The notes below the pieces were generated by a model, which saw nothing but the letters and a program-made list of their open reading frames with translations, ran no database searches and was not told the DNA's origin. From Cercis canadensis (Eukaryota > Streptophyta > Magnoliopsida > Fabales > Fabaceae), in contig QAOA01007897.1 in the NCBI GenBank assembly GCA_003255065.1, forward strand, positions 253,874-317,873: 64,000 nucleotides of DNA, in the 5' to 3' direction. A program made the position numbers and the translations under genes. Positions 23,231 to 35,049 of the stretch are shown here, piece by piece (the first letter of the stretch is position 1; every line of letters begins with the position of its first letter).

Positions 23231-24480
23231 ATTTTTAAAATTAAAAGGAAATTTATTTTCATAAAAAAATAGCATCACTTGATTCTATAATCACATTGTG
23301 CTCAAGATCAAAAAATCTATATGTTGTACTATTCAAAGTATAACCAACAAAAGCACAAGAAGAAGCTTGAGCACCCAATTTAGATCTTTTCAGATATACA
23401 ATCCCCACATAGGTTAAACAGCCCCAAACTTTAAAATAACTCAAATTAGGCTTATGTCCTTTCCATAATTCAAAAGTAGTTTTAGAAAGCTATTTGTGAG
23501 GAACACGGTTAAGAACATAACAGGCAGTCAAAATAGCTTCACCCCAAAAACTATATAGAGCACCTGAATGTAAAAACATAGAATTTGTAAGATTAATAAG
23601 AGTTCTATTTTTACGTTCAGCAACTCCATTAGAGACAGGTGAATAAGGAGGAGTAACTTCATGAATAATTCTTAAACTTTGAATAAAATTATTCAATTCA
23701 TTTGATTCCTCTATCACTTCGAAAACACTTTATTTTCTTTCCAAATTGATTTTCAACTTCATTTAGAAATTTTTTTAATTTGTCAAAGGCTTCACTTTTA
23801 TGTGCCATCAAATATACATAAGTATATTTTGAAAAGTCTTCTATAAAAGTGATANTATTTTTAAAATTAAAAGGAAATTTATTTTCATAAAAAATAGCAT
23901 CACTTGATTTTATAATCACATTGTGTTCAAGATCAAAAAAGCTATATGTTGTACTATTCAAAGTATAACCAACAAAAGCACAAGAAGAAGCTTAAGCACC
24001 CAATTTAGATCTTTTCGGATCTACAATCCCCACATAGGCTAAACAGCCCCAAACTTTAAAATAACTCAAATTAGGCTTATGTCCTTTCCATAATTCAAAA
24101 GTAGTTTTAAAAAGCTGTTTGTGAGGAACACGGTTAAGAACATAATAGGCAGTCAAAATAGCTTCACCCCAAAAATTATATGGAGCACCTGAATGTAAAA
24201 GCATAGAATTTGTAAGATTAATAAGAGTTCTATTTTTACGTTCAGTAACTCCATTAGAGACAGTGAATAAGGAGGAGTAACTTCATGAATAATTCTTAAA
24301 CTTTGAATAAAATTATTCAATTCATTTGATTCCTCTATCACTTCAAAAACACTTTATTTTCTTTCCAAATTGATTTTCAACTTCATTTAGAAATTTTTTT
24401 AATTTCTCAAAGGCTTCACTTTTATGTGCCATCAAATATACATAAGTATATTTTGAAAAGTCTTCTATAAAAGTGATAAA
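23231..24480. repeat. duplicated integrase segment across an N junction
   Basis: 23231-23854 and 23856-24480 align end to end with several substitutions and one-base indels, and the single N at 23855 sits exactly at the join. The divergence suggests merging of two alleles or two related copia copies rather than a simple repeated read. Confidence 0.8.
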
Positions 24481-25130
24481 ATTCATTTTTCCTCCACGAG
24501 TCAAAACACCATCAAATTCACAAATATCAGTATGAATCAAATCCAAAAATTCAGAATTTCTCGTAACACTCTTGTGAGATCCTCTTGTGATTTTTGACAT
24601 ACTACAAAAATCACATTTTTCAAAATCTTTGCTTAGTTTAGGAATTAATCATAAGTTACTCATCTTTTGCACATATTTGCTATTTATATGACATAAACAT
24701 TTATGCCAAAAATTAATAGTAGAAAACATATAAACAGAACTTGAAGATATATTATTCATGTCAACATTCAATTTGAACATACCATCACTAGCATACCCTT
24801 TGCCCACAAACATTCCATTCTTAGTAATTACATATTGATCAAATTCAATAGTTTGTTTGAAGCAGCCTTATTGAGGAGATATGAAGACATAAGATTCTTT
24901 TTCATTTGGGGGGTATAGAGCACATTCTTGAGAGTGAGAACACGCCCAGAAGTAAAGCTCAATTCCACATCACTTTCACCCAAAATTTTAGTAGTATGGG
25001 CATCGCCAAACATTATTTCCTTGAGATTCTCATAAGGTTTGTACACCTTGAACCAATCCTTTTCAAAACAAACGTGCCTAGTAGCACTAGAATTAGCCCA
25101 CCAACCCTTCAAGCATGTTAACTTCAGCAA
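23231..25130 (-). pseudogene. copia protease/integrase region with internal duplication
   Basis: From 25130 downward: an aspartic-protease-like start that reads ANSSATRH where the active-site D-S/T-G would be, a GAG-pre-integrase part, then the integrase core (LDLIHTDICEF near 24535, FIEDFSKYTYVYLM near 24460, SPVSNGVAERKNRTL near 23625). Stops and frame changes separate the parts. The segment 23856-24480 is repeated at 23231-23854 at high but imperfect identity, with the N at 23855 between them, so the integrase is represented about 1.5 times. Confidence 0.8.
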
Positions 25131-25604
25131 TCATAGCCACAAGTGGCTTTTCGGTAACATTGGCTTGAGGATTAGGCCCACGTTTTCGGTACCTACAACT
25201 TTTTGCAAAATGCCCATGCTTGCCACAAACAAAACATGAAGAAGGTCTAAAGGTTGGTTCATTTCTCTTTTGGGTGAAGTTGCCCTTATTATTATATGGG
25301 CTTTTCTTGTATGATTTATTTTCATCCCCTTTTTTATATGGCTTCAAAATAACATATTGAATATGACCTTTAGGCAAAGAGTCACTAGTTCCAAGAGCAT
25401 GTACCTTGGTGGTAGTTGTGGAACTACCATTACCATTTTGAGTCTTGAGCATGTCTTGGCTTTTAGCTTCTTCCTTCACTCTAATGCAAGTGATCAAACT
25501 CTCCAAGCTTGTTTCCTTATGCTTGTTGAGATCACCAACACCTCCATTAGGTTTGATTGTAGGATCCATGAGAAATAAGTCTAGATTTGAATTTGTTTTA
25601 AAAT
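25093..25604 (-). pseudogene. copia gag, C-terminal part with CCHC zinc knuckle
   Basis: An open frame beginning inside the LTR reads through a hydrophilic Lys-rich segment to [14 protein letters not shown], the C-X2-C-X4-H-X4-C nucleic-acid-binding knuckle of the nucleocapsid. The capsid half normally found before it is absent, consistent with an internal deletion that also removed the primer-binding site. The frame continues into a protease-like region through an overlapping frame ([17 protein letters not shown] near 25105). Confidence 0.8.
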
Positions 25605-26279
25605 TGTTGTTCCCAAGCCTACAAAATAGAAAATAATATACAAGTAATAACAATAGGTTAGAGTAAAATTAGAGATGTGACACCAGGATGAGGCACGGGT
25701 ATTTCGCTTTCTTTAAGACAATTCACGCCTCTCGTAGGTGATTTTTAGTATATCCACCAAGTGCAGCGAGTTCTAGATGCGTTGCCTCCAAGATACAACA
25801 GCCCAGTAGCCACACCGTTTATCCTCCAATATTCTACACAAATAGGAGGAAATGACTCTCTCCAACACTCTTCTCTACCCAAGTGTTTACTCGCACAATA
25901 TAAGTAAATAATATGCACACACTACAATTAGGTTGTACTTACAAATGTATCTCATACAAATTGTAGAAGCACATACACATATATATAGTGTAGTGTACTA
26001 CCTTTTAAAATTCTAGTTGTTGGCCACAATTAAATAAATATTATAAGCTTTTAAAACAAAGAATAAAAGCACAAAGAAAACAGTCAATTAAAAGCCAAAA
26101 TCATTCAGCCAATTAAAGCACTTCAAAGCATTTTATAATGCAGTTACATAGCCATAACTGAATAGCTTTAAGGCTAAAAACAAAAGTCTTTAAACATAAT
26201 AAACATAGAGAAGAGAAGTTGTAACATATATAACCGTTGGGGCATTAAACATATATTTATTTTTAATAAAATACCAACA
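25605..26279 (-). repeat. copia 5' LTR
   Basis: 675 bp, highly similar to 20247-20921 with scattered substitutions. No tRNA primer-binding site follows it at 25604; the sequence there (ATTTTAAAACAAATTC on the minus strand) goes straight into late gag. Confidence 0.88.
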
Positions 26280-26284
26280 CTTTC

Positions 26285-27212
26285 TTTTCATTATTATCTC
26301 TGTTTGGTCTCTCTCCTTCAGTCCCTCTCTTTCTCTCCGAAGCTTTCATCTTTCTACTCTGCTACTTCTCCATTTGCCCATTTCAACTCATATCACATTT
26401 TGTTAAACTAACAGTGCATCTGAACTGCCCATCTACACCTCGAAGGATCAAAATCTCTGCTGTGAGATGATTTCTTCACTTTTTTTCGTAAGGTCCGTAA
26501 ACTTCTCTATCACCTTTTAATCACGATAATGCATTCTAACTTTTTATTTATTTATTTATTTTAGAGTTCCTTATTTTCTTCTTTGATTTTGCTCTCCTTG
26601 ATTTTTCACAAGATTTTAGACATTGCAAATATAGTGTCAAAGTAACATATTTCAATCNAAAAAAAAAAAAAAAAAAAACGTATGCTCTGCCTAACTATGG
26701 GGTCTTTTCTCTGTTTCTTTATGCCTACGAAATTTCAGACATTGTAAATATAATGTCACCTGTAGTACCTAATCAAATGGTGAGTGATCCCCTTTCTCCT
26801 TTGGTTTATTCTTTATTGCTTATCTTAATTATTTAAATTTTAACAGTGATTCCTTTATTCTTTTCTTTTACATTCTCAATGTCCTCTGCTAGACTTTATT
26901 ATGTTTTGTCTTATACTTGCTCATCTTCTGTAACTTGGAAGCATTTTTTTGTGACTTCTCAAATTCAATATAGTTCTATGATAACTGCCCATAAATCAGT
27001 TTATGAAATTTCAAGAGACATGTGTTATTTTGATTATCTATATCTTAGGAATCATAGCCTCCCATTCTGTTAATTGATAATATGTAGATTCTAAACAATT
27101 TAAATAGCCCTTTGCATGAGAAAAATATGACAGAAATTTGTTTTAAGTTATTCTCTTTCTTATTCATATGAGAGATCTTGTGTAGAATTAGTGTTCATTG
27201 TTTTTGGAAAGT
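26285..27212. other. intergenic, no supported gene
   Basis: CT-rich then AT-rich sequence. An N at 26658 is followed by a run of A. A block around GACATTGCAAATATAGTGTCA (near 26618) recurs in altered form at 26738, so the join may again separate redundant sequence. Confidence 0.4.
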
Positions 27213-28117
27213 TAACTTTAAAATGTTAGACACACATTAGCATGGGATTCGCTGAATTGAATGCCCGAAAAAATCTTGCTTAGGTTTTTTTATTTTTATT
27301 TTTTTTATATGAAGATAGAATTTCATTAAGCATCAAAAGTAAGAGCATCTAATAAAAGGTCAGGAGCTTCCTCCAGCCAAATCAACTTTGAAGGAATAGT
27401 TTTGCCTAATTGAGCTCGCCTACGAGCAACTCTATTAGCAACACATGGAGCCCAAAGGAAAGAGATGGATCTAAAATTGCTAGTAAAATCTAGAATGTCA
27501 TGCATCACAACACCAACTGCTGATTGCATAATCTGGTGTGTTATAGCTGCTTGAATTACTGTCCTGGCATCTCCCTCAACTAGAATATCAAGGAACCCCA
27601 AATTCCTTGCCATTTGCATGCCATCTTGTACTGCTATTTCTTCCATCACCTCAGCATCATTAATNTAACTTTAAAATGTTAGACACACATTAGCATGGGA
27701 TTCGCTAAATTGAATGCCCGAAAAAATCTTGCTTAGGTTTTTTTATTTTTATTTTTTTATATGAAGATAGAATTTCATTAAGCATCAAAAGTAAGAGAAT
27801 CTAATAAAAGGTCAGGAGCTTCCTCCAGCCAAATCAACTTTGAAGGAATAGTTTTGCCTAATTGAGCTCGCCTACAAGCAACTCTATTAGCAACACATGG
27901 AGCCCAAAGGAAAGAGATGGATCTAAAATTGCTAGTAAAATCTAGAATGTCATGCATCACAACACCAACTGCTGATTGCATAATCTGGTGTGTTATAGCT
28001 GCTTGAATTACTGTCCTGGCATCTCCCTCAACTAGAATATCAAGGAACCCCAAATTCCTTGCCATTTGCATGCCATCTTGTACTGCTATTTCTTCCATCA
28101 CCTCAGCATCATTAATT
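27213..28117. repeat. ~452-bp duplication flanking the N at 27665 (LINE 3' end)
   Basis: 27213-27664 is repeated almost perfectly at 27666-28117 (differences include GAGCATC versus GAGAATC near 27332/27797). The duplicated sequence is the RNase H C-terminus and A-rich tail of the LINE. The position of the N makes an uncollapsed contig overlap the likely cause. Confidence 0.85.
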
Positions 28118-29868
28118 TCTTTAATCGATTTTTCCCATCTTGCTAAGAACACCCGTTTTGCATCCCTTATAACACCGCCAATAGCACCACCCCCATCATT
28201 AGACAATGCTGCATCCACATTCATCTTAAAAAAGTGATCTTGAGGTCTACTCCATTTGACAATGCTAGCTGCTTGGCAACCCAATTCTCAGAAACTAATT
28301 CCAACCATAAGTCCTGAAGCTTCACAGCCTCTTCTCATTCAGTTCGCATGGGTCTAACCGGTTTTCCCACTCTAATTTTATTCCATCTAGTCCATAAATT
28401 GTAGCATATAAAAATAGCCAAGGTCCATTGCTCCCTCATCTAGTGTTTTCATCCCATCTCAACCCATTCTAAAATACTGGGTGTTTCGCCATCAGTAGGC
28501 ATACTTGGCAAAGCTGCTAATCTCCAAACCTCTCCCACCATTGGACAATTAAATAAGACATACTCCATGGTTTCTACATTATTGCCACATAAAAAACAAT
28601 GATCTTGGATAGACAAACCTCTTGTATTAAGAACCTTTACTGTGGGTAATATGTGTCTAGCACATCTCCAAAAAAATACCTTGAATTTACTTGGCACTTG
28701 TGTGTTCCATATTGCCTTACAAACTCCTTGGGTAGGCAAAGCTGAATTACTGTTGGGTTCCCCTACCTTTATTTTATAAGCAGATTTCACAAAGAAGAAG
28801 CCATCCTTCGAATGAAACCAAAACCAACTATCCGCCACTACTCATTGGCTTAATGGAATACCACAAATCAGCTTCACATCATGAGAGCTGAATTGCTCAT
28901 ACACCCTCTCTCTATCCCACTCCCTTCAATCTTGTTTAAAAAGAGAGCACACCATTGCTTCGTCAAGGAGGGAATAAGGTAAAGCAGTAGGGAAGAAAGA
29001 ATTCCTGCTGGAAAGCCACGGGTCAACCCATACTCTGGTATCCCTTCCATCACCAATATGTTTGATGCAACCTTGCTTAAGTAAGCTCATGCCACCACAG
29101 ATACTCCGCCATATATATGACGGCTTGTTTCCCAAAAGAGCTTCCAGAACTTCAGAATTCGGGTAGTATCTAGCTTTGAGGATTCTAGCTAAAAGTAAGT
29201 TTGGGAAGTTAAGCAATCTCCATCCTTGCTTAGCCAACATAGCTAAATTAAAAGCCTCTAGATCTCTAAAACCCAAACCACCCCACTTCTTTGGTTGACA
29301 AAGTTTTTCCCAGCTAAGCTAATGAATTTTTGAATCATCCGGAGTATTTCCCTACCAAAACCTGGTCATCATCTGATCAAATTCCTTGCACAAAGAGCTA
29401 GATAATCTGAAGCAACTCTTAGTATAAGTAGGAATTGCTTGAACTATAGCCTTGATCAACACTTCCTTACCCACCTTTGAGAGTAATTTCTCCTTCCAAC
29501 CTTTCAACCTCTTCCAGACACATTCCTTCAAAGATTGAAAATTGATGTTTTTGTTTTTGCCCACCATAGTTGGAAGACCCAAGTATTTTTCATTGAAAGC
29601 AACAAAAGTGATACCCATCAATTGCATAATGCCATCCCTAACACCCTCGTTGCAATTCAGACTGAAAAAATAGCAGACTTATCCATGTTCACCTGCTGCC
29701 CTGATGTTCCCTCATAAACCAGCAAAACATGTCTTGTTTGGTTTGCTTCTTCCAAAATTGCTCAGGCAAAAATAAGACTATCATCTACAAAAAAATAAAT
29801 GAGAAACTGGTGGAGCATAAGCACAAGCTTTAGCTGAAGTAATTAAATTAAAATCTGCAACATTATTC
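27296..29868 (-). mobile_element. LINE (L1-type non-LTR retrotransposon), 3' part
   Basis: Minus-strand order: RT palm/thumb (29868-29352; FVDDSLIFA near 29780 and KVGKEVLIKAIVQAIPTYTK at 29470-29412), a connection region (29276-28926, GFRDLEAFNLAMLAKQGWRL), the zinc-binding zf-RVT domain (28838-28449, AIWNTQVPSKFKVFFWRC and CFLCG...ETMEYVLFNCP) and a terminal RNase H (28284-27778, KMNVDAALSNDGGGAIGG). An A-rich tail near 27296-27312 marks the 3' end. Several stops split the frames. The upstream part lies at 42252-42822, separated by the gypsy insertion. Confidence 0.88.
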
Positions 29869-29873
29869 AATAG
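29869..29873. repeat. target-site duplication of the Tat element
   Basis: AATAG, identical to 42247-42251. Confidence 0.88.
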
Positions 29874-30273
29874 TGACGATGCTTGAATTAAAGGTCATAA
29901 AACGTCATGGAGATCGGATGATCTGTAAGGTCGGGTTAGTCCGAGCTGACTTGAAATGGATAAACTGTGTTGGGATGGATTTCCAGGCTCTGACGGTCAA
30001 GTTAGTTCAATCCGGGCTTGACGGTATAAATTATGAATATGAATTCAGGAGAAAAAAAAAAAAAAAAGATATCCCNAAAAAAAAACATCCCCCTTACCTT
30101 TGGTATGAGGGGCTATTTATAGGAAATAAGAATCCTAAGCTGGTGGGTTGCTGGATACCCTTGACGAGCTGGGTCAAATCATTTTGGGTTGTGGTATACT
30201 AGGTCCCCAGATATTGGGCTTCTTATATTTTTTGGGCTTTAAACATATTGGGCTAAGAGAATGGACCATTACA
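29874..30273 (-). repeat. Tat 3' LTR
   Basis: About 400 bp, TGACGATGC...CCATTACA on the plus strand. It contains an A-rich expansion and the N at 30076 not present in the other LTR. The minus-strand sequence before it, TTGGGGGCAAG (30274-30284), is the polypurine tract. Confidence 0.85.
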
Positions 30274-30751
30274 CTTGCCCCCAATAGCTCGAACTTCGGG
30301 GATGCCGATGTTTGAGCATTAGGAAGGTAAAAAATGACTGTTATATCATGACTGTTCATCATCCGTCGTACCGCCACGTGTCGTTATACGAGTGCTTTAT
30401 CAGTCAAAAACAATGATGGCCTATGTAGGTTGTGTGTCTCGAGACAGAAAAATGGCTACAAACGTGACATTTTAGCTTCCCGAGTTCCTCGACAGCTGCC
30501 TCCTGTCCGTTGGATGCAATTGACCTAGATCGTTAGATGAGAGCCCTCGGTTCTATATAAGGAAGGATCCTGGATTTTGCTCCACTTTTTTTTACGCAAA
30601 ACTTCAGAGAACGAATTGAGGTCAAAGAGAATTTAATCATATCAACGCTCCCCATACTCTGCTAGGAATTTGTTTGATTTAGGTAGATACTCCTTCCCTT
30701 GTTGCCTACTCGTCTAGGATTCTTAGGTCAAGTTTATCGTCTTCTGAAAAA

Positions 30752-32910
30752 ATGGGTTCGTCAAGTGAGAGTTCTCGTACTCCTTTTGAGTCTTCCGATA
30801 GGCCTGTTGTAGAGGTTCGCCCTGTGAGAGCCTCGGTCCCCATTTTTGTTCACAAGAAGGTTTGGGTGATTAAGTCATCTGTTAGCCCTCAATTTTTAGA
30901 GGGTTTATGGGAAGATTATGAAAAGATAAACACGGACTATCATGATTTCAACTTGGAGGCATGCCCTTCGAGCTCCCCTGTGTGTGAGAATTGTTCTAAT
31001 AACAATAAGTTTTTTACTTTCAACGTAGCTTTCATAGATAAGGCGGGGTCGAGCTTCTACTTACGAACTTCGAAATGGAGTTTTTCCGTACTGTGAATGC
31101 GGCCCCGACCTAACTCCATACCAATGGGTGGGGCTTCCTACGTGCTTTTCAATCCACGTGCAATATTCTTCTTGTAGATGCCCAGGTATACATATTTTTT
31201 CATTTTTTTAGTTTGAAAGACATAAGAGAATCTGACCAGGAATATGTGTATATCGCCAGCCGCCCTCAATTGTCGTTGATGAAACTAGTCAAGGAGTTGG
31301 TGAAAGGGTTGGAAGGACAAATTCTTTCAGGTTACCGTGTCGACCTGGGATGGGATACCTAAGCCGGACAAAGCTTTTTTCTTACGTGAGGACGGGAGCC
31401 CCTGATTCCTTTTAAGGTGGAGTTGATACATTAACAAGCAACAAGCTTGGGCTTTGGGGGAGTACAACTAGGAGGCCTAACGAATAATAGGGGTAATATC
31501 CGAGCTCACCTACGAGAAGTTCGAGCTCGTGAAATTGAGGGCAAGGGATCTAATCTATTGGTATTTGACACTCTTATTTTTCTTTGGTCTTTGTTAAGAC
31601 AGCTAACCGACCTTTATGTTTTATTTTTGCAGAAGAAAAGATCAACAAGGAGGAAATGGTGCGTTTATCAAAGCTCACGAAATATGTCAAGAAGCCAGGA
31701 GAAGGGTCAGAGAGAACTTCGGCCGAGCCAAGTACTAGAATGAGGGAGGAACCTTGGGTGATTTCCGCCGAGCCGACCACAATTGTGGCTGCCTAGGATG
31801 AAGTAGTTATGATTGAACCCGCTGTTGCTGAGGCGGTTAGAGTTGATCCTCCTACGACCAAGGTGGTCGGCAGCGCAGCCACAGAGAGGGCGCGGGGAAA
31901 ATGCCCTCTTGCTGACACACCGTCATTCGAGCTTCGACATAGGGACCGAAGCCAAAAAAAACACAAATCATCCCACAGGGATCAGATAAGTCCTGGTGGT
32001 TCTTCTACTCGACTCGGGGATTCGACTACCGAGGTCAGACCTTTTGATCTTTTTACCATTAACTTAGTTGAAGAGGATTTAAACCACCAGAGTATCTCAT
32101 TTTGGAATACTCGATTCCCTTTCCAGGAAAGGGTCGACGCCGTCCTCACAAAGGTCAACATAGAGAGAGTAGAGATGACATTAGAGGAGCAGCTAGTCAA
32201 ATACCTACTTGCAAATGCAACCCGCGATCTGGCTGTGATTCGAGGTTTGCAGCAAAGGATAGGGGCACTGAGACCCTACAGAAGCTGCAAGATGAAAAAG
32301 AGATTGCTTGCATATAAAAAAGTCTGCTTTAAATGCGCTGAAGAAGGCAGATGAAGATATCCAGAATCTGCAGGCCAAGAAAGAGGAGCTAGAGGTTCAG
32401 CACTTGACTATTACCTTAGTGGCCCTCAACAAGGCTGAGGCGGAAAGTTGGCGTCTTCAAATTGAAAAACAAGAGTTAGAGGCTCGGCATGAGGCCGATA
32501 CTCGGTAGATGCAAGAGACCCTAGGTCTTGCGCGTGAGGCATGTGAAAGGGAGTTGAGGACCCAGAGCCAGACGTGTCGGCGAGTAGAAAGATCCCGCCA
32601 ATCCAAACCCAAGCTAAAGAAGAGGGCTGAGGACAAGATTGAGGAAAATTATGTTGTAGCTTTGGAGCAAGGCTTCAAAAATGCTATAGAGCAAGCAAGG
32701 CTACAGTTCCTCGATCTTCGTCCAAAATTGATGGACTGCTTCAAGGTAGTCTAGGATGGTCAACTTGTCACGGATGATCAAGAAGGTGGTGATGATGAGG
32801 TGGTTGAGGATGCCGAGCTCTGAGTTGAAGAGTCAGAGGAAGACTATGACTCGGCTACTGAAGAGGATGGCGCTCAAATACTTCCGCAGGCCGGGGGCCC
32901 GGAGCTTTAG
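30752..32910 (+). pseudogene. Tat antisense ORF (aORF), unknown function
   Basis: Opposite in strand to gag-pol, between integrase and the 3' LTR. It starts MGSSSESSRTPFESSDRP at 30752, passes a Ser/Pro/Glu-rich middle (31690-32060), a long Lys/Glu/Gln/Leu coiled coil (about 32100-32750, e.g. LQAKKEELEVQHLT and LQIEKQELEARHEADT) and ends in an acidic tail (EESEEDYDSATEEDG) near 32840-32870. It is split by frameshifts near 31096, 31796, 32354 and by stops at 32508 and 32754. Such aORF proteins are known in Tat elements; their role is not established. Confidence 0.7.
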
Positions 32911-33011
32911 TTTGTAACTTGTATTTTTTGGAAGTTTATGAATTTGTATGTGCAAAGTTTTGGCAAAGAATGAATATATGAATTTTTTAGACCATTCTAA
33001 TTGTGCTCGGA

Positions 33012-34346
33012 TGATCGGAAGTATCACTAATCCAATTAAATTAAACCGAATCCCTTAATTAGAATGCAATAGAGGGCATGATCCGGGAAGTCTCTCACAA
33101 GGAATGCAATGTGTAATTAATAATTTCAAGTTTAAGAAGAAGGGATTTTTGAAATAAGATTATAATAGTAAATTATAGAATTAAACAAGGATTAATGCAG
33201 TTGATTAAAGGCGTAACCTAGCTAGACATCCATCAAAAACCAATTTTATTCATCCTAGATTAACATGGGTGATTAAGTCTTAATGCAGTACTACTAATTG
33301 AGTTTAATCACACATGAAATCTCTAATTATGATTAATTGTTCCTACTGAGTTATCACTCAAGATTCGATTAACCACATACAATCACTAATTTTGTAATCA
33401 CAAAGACTAAGCAATTAGATCTCCATGAATTCATACAAAGATTAAAACAAGGCAGAAATTCAAAGAAGAAGAAATTGCATTAAGTTTAATCCAATCAAGA
33501 ACATAATCTCAAAATCAAAACTGAATTTAATCAGGAGTCTAACTTGGTTACAAAGATTCTACTCCTCCATGATCATGAAATCCAAGCTCCAATGGAGAAG
33601 TGCAGTCATAAATCAAAGAGCTCTAGAAAATATATGAGAGAAAACTAAAGCTGCCTCAAAACTATCCAGCTAGAATCCTGAAAACGCTGCCTCCTTTAAC
33701 CTAATTGTAGCATAAAAAATTTAGTGCACACCCAAAATACCCTTAACCTAGGTTTAATCCTCTGGACCTCAACTTCAAATGGCTCTGGTTTGGGCTTAAT
33801 TAGGCCTGAATTGAGGGAGTTAAGCCCAATTAACTCTTAAGAGGTCTCTGGACTAATTAGCCAGATTCGACAGGCAATAAGACCATGAAAAAGACATAAT
33901 TTAGAGAACCGACCTTCACAACAATTGAATCCCTTCTTCTCTACTTTCCAATGGAACCAGTTTCAAGTCCATAAGACACCTACAGCCCAAGTTATCGTCC
34001 AAACTCTGCATGTGGGTCAGATTCCAGTGGCAGCATCTCTACTTTGACTTCCAGGTCAAATTTGATCCACTGGATGTCCAAATTGGCCTTAGAGATCTGA
34101 ATGAGAGTTGTAGATAATCCTCTTAGATTTCCTACAAGGAGATTTAAAATTTTTAGACATACATAACTAAAGATATACCCGAAATACAGAAATAGTATCA
34201 AAACCCTAATAATGCTGAATGAAACAATTAAGCCCAATATGAACCCAAACTTATGAAATAAGGCCAAGCCCACTCAATTAAACACTAAAAGATATTTAAG
34301 ACACTAAAGATGAGGGTTAATTACTGTATAGAAAATGTGATTATCA
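33012..34346 (-). mobile_element. solo LTR (copy 1)
   Basis: 1335 bp. On the minus strand it begins TGATAATCACATTTTC and ends CTTCCGATCA. A perfect 5-bp TCGGA duplication (33007-33011 and 34347-34351) flanks it. It is homologous to 39840-41258 in reverse orientation (shared TTTAGTTATG/CTTTAGTT and TGAATGAGAGTTGTAGATAA blocks). No internal retrotransposon domain is attached, so this is an LTR left by recombination, inserted into the Tat 3' region. Confidence 0.8.
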
Positions 34347-34351
34347 TCGGA

Positions 34352-35049
34352 CTTCTATGTATATAAAACTGTAAGATTTAAACGACTAAGTGTAACCAAT
34401 CTTGCAAACGTAATGCCAAGCACGGGAATTTTTAATTTGTGAACTTCATTGTGTTAACAAGAAATTCTAAAGTTGAGACATATAGTAAGAGATGAACTCG
34501 GTGGCTTCAACCTCAAAACTCACAATATTAAACTCAAGAATTCCAAGTTATGAATTTTAATGAATGTCCATTAATAAGATCGGGTATTTTAACCGGTTTC
34601 TTGATCGCAAAACATTTGTTAATCAATTTGCAAAGACATTGTCCATATTAGATGTATGTCCGTAAAAAGGTTAAAAACCCTTGTTGATTCGCACTTGCTA
34701 TAAAAGTTACAAATAAGGGTCGGTTTGCACTTGCGGTGGAGGTTGCAAACCCAGGTTGGTTTGCTCTCGCGATGGAGGTAGCAAATAGAGGTTAGTTTGC
34801 ACTCGTAGTGGAGGTTGGAAACCTAGGTTGGTTTGCTCTCGCGATGGAGGTTGGAAACGGAGGTCAGTTTGCACTTGCGGTAGAGGTTACAAACTTAAAT
34901 CTGTTCTGTATGCAAACAAAATATTACTCTTCATATATTCTGAAGTTACTTACATTCTAAGTTCTAGGGACCTGGAGACTTCCTAGTTACAAGTTTATAT
35001 GCCCCTTTGCCCAGGACTTCTTGTACTTGGTATGAACCTTCCCAATTTG
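34352..35049. repeat. Tat non-coding region with internal ~60-bp tandem repeat
   Basis: Between 34710 and 34890 a unit of ~60 bases recurs three times: GGT(C/T)GGTTTGC(A/T)CT(T/C)GCG..GGAGGTTGCAAA and variants at about 34718, 34778 and 34838. No gene was seen in the remainder. Confidence 0.7.

Larger units (their letters stand above)
20247..26279 (-). mobile_element. Ty1/copia LTR retrotransposon, defective
   Basis: Two 675-bp LTRs in direct orientation, TG...CA ends and a perfect 5-bp target duplication define a whole element transcribed on the minus strand. Order from 5' (right) to 3' (left): 5' LTR, C-terminal gag with zinc knuckle, protease region, integrase, reverse transcriptase, RNase H, ~700 bp non-coding, polypurine tract, 3' LTR. 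The gag N-terminus and primer-binding site are missing: the 5' LTR abuts late gag directly. An N at 23855 joins two partly redundant integrase segments. Confidence 0.9.
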
